The notes beneath the pieces are model-generated. The model saw nothing but the letters and a program-made list of their open reading frames with translations. It did not search any database and was not told the origin of the DNA. The position numbers and the translations under genes are program-made. Shown piece after piece: positions 4,973 to 6,986 of a DNA stretch of 6,986 nucleotides. This DNA is from Chloroflexota bacterium (lineage in GTDB: Bacteria; Chloroflexota; Anaerolineae; B4-G1): NCBI GenBank assembly GCA_003648085.1, contig QMOC01000138.1, positions 1-6,986 of the forward strand, read 5' to 3'. Within the stretch, counting starts at the first letter, position 1. Each line of letters begins with the position of its first letter.

Positions 4973-6049
4973 ATGTCTGAACCGTTAATAGAAGTAAAAG
5001 ACCTCAAGGTCCAGTTCAACGTGCGCGATGGCATCATCCACGCCGTGGATGGCGCTACCTTTACGATCAACCGGGGTCAGACGTTGGGCATCATCGGTGA
5101 AAGCGGCTGTGGCAAGTCCGTGACCGCCAAGGCCATCCTGCGGATGGTTCCCAGGCCCGGCAAGGTCACGGGGGGTGAGATCCTGTATCACCGCCGTATC
5201 AAGTCCAACGGCTCCGAGATCACCGACATTGTGAACATCACCGAGTTGGATCCCGATGGGGAGGAAATCCGTAAGATCCGCGGTGGCGAGATCGGGATGA
5301 TCTTCCAGGAGCCAATGAGTTCCCTCACCCCGGTTTACACGGCCGGCAGCCACATCGGGGAGGCGGTCGGTTTACACCGGCTCGTGCCCATCCGCAAGGT
5401 CGGAGCCCAGATGGTGGAGACCATTCAGGCGCACCGGCGGATCTCCAAACAGGAAGCCCGGGAGATCGCCATAGACATGTTGCGCAGGGTGGGGATCCCC
5501 AAACCGGAGCAGCGGGTGGACGCTTACCCGCACCAGTTGAGCGGCGGGCAGCGACAGCGAGTCATGATCGCCATCGCGCTCTCCTGTGAGCCGAAGATGC
5601 TCATCGCCGATGAGCCGACGACAGCACTGGATGTGTCTATCGAGGCACAGATCCTGGACATCATGCGTGAACTGCAAGAAACGGTTGATATGGCCATCAT
5701 GTTCATCACCCACAACCTGGGTGTCGTCGCCGAGATGGCCGAAGAGATCTGCGTGATGTATATGGGCAAGATAGTGGAAAGGGCCAGCGCTGTCGAGATA
5801 TTCTACGAACCCCAGCATCCCTACACGCGCGCCTTGCTCAAGTCTATCCCCCACGTGGGCAAGAAGAGCCGGGAACGGTTGGCCTCCATCAAGGGCATGG
5901 TGCCTGACCCATTCAACCTGCCCTCGGGATGCGTCTTCCATCCGCGCTGCCCGGAGTATATGCCGGGGAAGTGCGATCGAATCGTACCGTCGTGGACGCA
6001 GGTAGGAGAAAACCACTGGGCTAGGTGTCTGCTGTACGAGGGGGTGTGA
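4973..6049 (+). CDS. dppD: ABC importer ATPase, DppD/OppD family
   Basis: This 358-residue cytoplasmic ATPase powers the importer together with the DppF-like partner. All nucleotide-binding motifs are intact: Walker A GESGCGKS (42-49), Q-loop FQEP (Gln112), signature LSGGQ (189-193), Walker B LIADE (Asp213, Glu214), D-loop ALD (218-220) and switch His247 in ITHN. The C-terminal oligopeptide domain has HPYTRALL and four cysteines (C320, C326, C334, C352). This pattern corresponds to the [4Fe-4S]-binding cysteines described for DppD-type proteins. Two stretches are longer than in E. coli DppD: about 14 residues before the Q-loop, and about 19 residues (137-155) between the Q-loop and the signature. 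In the second, [10 protein letters not shown] echoes [10 protein letters not shown] (127-136). The next gene starts 5 nt downstream. The symbol is a family label. Confidence 0.95.
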   Translation: MSEPLIEVKDLKVQFNVRDGIIHAVDGATFTINRGQTLGIIGESGCGKSVTAKAILRMVPRPGKVTGGEILYHRRIKSNGSEITDIVNITELDPDGEEIRKIRGGEIGMIFQEPMSSLTPVYTAGSHIGEAVGLHRLVPIRKVGAQMVETIQAHRRISKQEAREIAIDMLRRVGIPKPEQRVDAYPHQLSGGQRQRVMIAIALSCEPKMLIADEPTTALDVSIEAQILDIMRELQETVDMAIMFITHNLGVVAEMAEEICVMYMGKIVERASAVEIFYEPQHPYTRALLKSIPHVGKKSRERLASIKGMVPDPFNLPSGCVFHPRCPEYMPGKCDRIVPSWTQVGENHWARCLLYEGV

Positions 6050-6054
6050 GAAGA

Positions 6055-6986
6055 ATGACCGAACAAACGCGAGACAACATTCTGCTCGATGTAAGGGGCT
6101 TAAAGAAGTACTTTCCGATCCAGCGGGGGCTACTGCGGCGGACGGTCGGGTACGTTAAGGCAGTGGATGACGTTAGTTTTTACGTCCGCGAGGGCGAAAC
6201 GCTGGGACTGGTGGGCGAGAGTGGCTGTGGCAAGACCACGGCGGCCCGCACCATCATCCGCCTGTACGAGCCCACCGCCGGAGAAGTATACTTCAAAACA
6301 GATAGGTTCTCGGCCAATGGTGAAACCGAGATGGTAAACCTGGCGGAACTGGACAAAGAGCAGATGAAACTGCTTCGGCAGGACATCGCTATGATCTTCC
6401 AGGACCCAATTGGTTCCCTGAATCCTCGAATGAGTGTGTTCGACATCGTCGCTGAGCCGATGGTGATTCACGGCAAAGGTAAGGGCCCTGAGACCGAGGA
6501 GACCGTCATCCGGCTCCTGGAGCGCGTGGGCCTGCGCCCGGAACACATGCGCCGCTATCCCCACGAGTTCTCGGGCGGTCAGCGCCAGCGGATTGGCATC
6601 GCCCGCGCCCTGGCCTTGAATCCGCGTCTGGTCCTCTGTGATGAGCCCGTCTCTGCCCTGGACGTGTCCATTCAGGCACAGACGCTGAATCTCCTGCAGG
6701 ACTTGCAGGCAGACTTCAACTTGGCCTACGTCTTCATTGCCCACGACTTGAGCGTGGTGCAGCATATCTCCGACCGCGTGGCGGTGATGTATGTGGGCAA
6801 GATTGTGGAGATGGCCGATGCAGAGGAACTGTACATCCACCCGCTACATCCTTACACCGAAGCCCTGATGTCCGCCGTGCCCAAGCCCGATCCCCTGTAC
6901 AAGTCGGAGCGCATCATTATGCAAGGCGATGTAGCAGACCCGTCCAATCCGCCAAGTGGGTGCTACTTCCACCCCCGGTGTCGGTA
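6055..6986 (+). CDS. dppF: ABC importer ATPase, DppF/OppF family (3' truncated by the window)
   Basis: The frame runs open from ATG 6055 to the window end, giving 310 residues plus two bases; a few tens of residues are missing at the C-terminus. It is the second ATPase of the heterodimer. Motifs seen are Walker A GESGCGKT (54-61), Q-loop FQDP (Gln116), signature FSGGQRQR (172-179), Walker B LVLCDEP (Asp196, Glu197), D-loop SALD and switch His230 in IAHD. The N-terminal [26 protein letters not shown] and the [11 protein letters not shown] form are typical of DppF and distinguish it from Dpp[11 protein letters not shown] and SGCYFHPRC (C303, C309) begin the C-terminal oligopeptide domain, with the remaining cysteines expected beyond the edge. 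The start lies 5 nt after the dppD stop with only a weak purine stretch (GAGAAG, 6048-6053) before it, so translational coupling is likely. The segment before the Q-loop is about 10 residues longer than in E. coli homologues. Confidence 0.94.
   Translation, partial: MTEQTRDNILLDVRGLKKYFPIQRGLLRRTVGYVKAVDDVSFYVREGETLGLVGESGCGKTTAARTIIRLYEPTAGEVYFKTDRFSANGETEMVNLAELDKEQMKLLRQDIAMIFQDPIGSLNPRMSVFDIVAEPMVIHGKGKGPETEETVIRLLERVGLRPEHMRRYPHEFSGGQRQRIGIARALALNPRLVLCDEPVSALDVSIQAQTLNLLQDLQADFNLAYVFIAHDLSVVQHISDRVAVMYVGKIVEMADAEELYIHPLHPYTEALMSAVPKPDPLYKSERIIMQGDVADPSNPPSGCYFHPRCR

Noticed and set aside
6130..6840. A 236-codon - strand frame inside the second ATPase
   Set aside because: It lies opposite intact Walker A, signature and Walker B motifs and has no recognisable domain; similar antisense frames occur opposite the first ATPase (5372-6016).
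1..6986. Mobile element, defence or secretion system
   Set aside because: No transposase, integrase, terminal inverted repeats, toxin-antitoxin pair or nuclease is present; the window is fully explained by a glycosyltransferase end and an ABC importer operon.

Overview
The window is a piece of bacterial chromosome, roughly 60% GC, with every gene on the + strand. The most likely source is a member of the Chloroflexota (Anaerolineae-like). This rests on the Pro-Thr-Glu repeat linker after the lipobox of the binding protein and on the general look of the proteins. It is an inference from family resemblance, not a database match.

Layout. (1) Positions 1-376 hold the C-terminal third of a GT4 glycosyltransferase that closely resembles trehalose synthase TreT. 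(2) Positions 377-666 hold no protein-coding gene of normal size. They carry a near-consensus sigma-70-type promoter starting just after the treT stop, then a roughly 250-nt leader with three possible hairpins, a 4-codon ORF with a Shine-Dalgarno sequence, and the ribosome binding site of the next gene. (3) Positions 667-2700 encode a large, very tryptophan-rich extracellular binding lipoprotein of the SBP_bac_5 (DppA/OppA) family. (4) Positions 2701-2828 hold two perfect 14-bp hairpins: the first looks like a (partial) terminator, and the second is built from alternating AACCTT/AAGGTT hexamers and lies just upstream of the next RBS. (5) Positions 2829-3815 and 3830-4960 encode the two permeases (DppB-like and DppC-like). 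(6) Positions 4973-6049 and 6055-6986 encode the two ATPases (DppD-like and DppF-like); the second is cut off by the window end.

How it works together. The five genes encode all five subunit types of a Dpp/Opp-type ABC importer: lipid-anchored binding protein, two membrane subunits and two different ATPases. Spacing between the last four genes is 5-14 nt, with strong AGGAGG sites overlapping or adjoining the upstream stop, so they are almost certainly co-transcribed. The hairpin after the binding-protein gene probably makes that protein in excess over the membrane complex. The substrate cannot be read from sequence: the family carries di- and oligopeptides but also, in thermophiles and Chloroflexota/Thermotogae, oligosaccharides. 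The Trp-rich binding protein and the adjoining TreT-like gene lean weakly towards a sugar ligand.

I did not find an undescribed system here. The points most worth a second look are the structured leader, the AACCTT double palindrome, the aromatic-rich binding protein and a short repeat-like insertion in the first ATPase.
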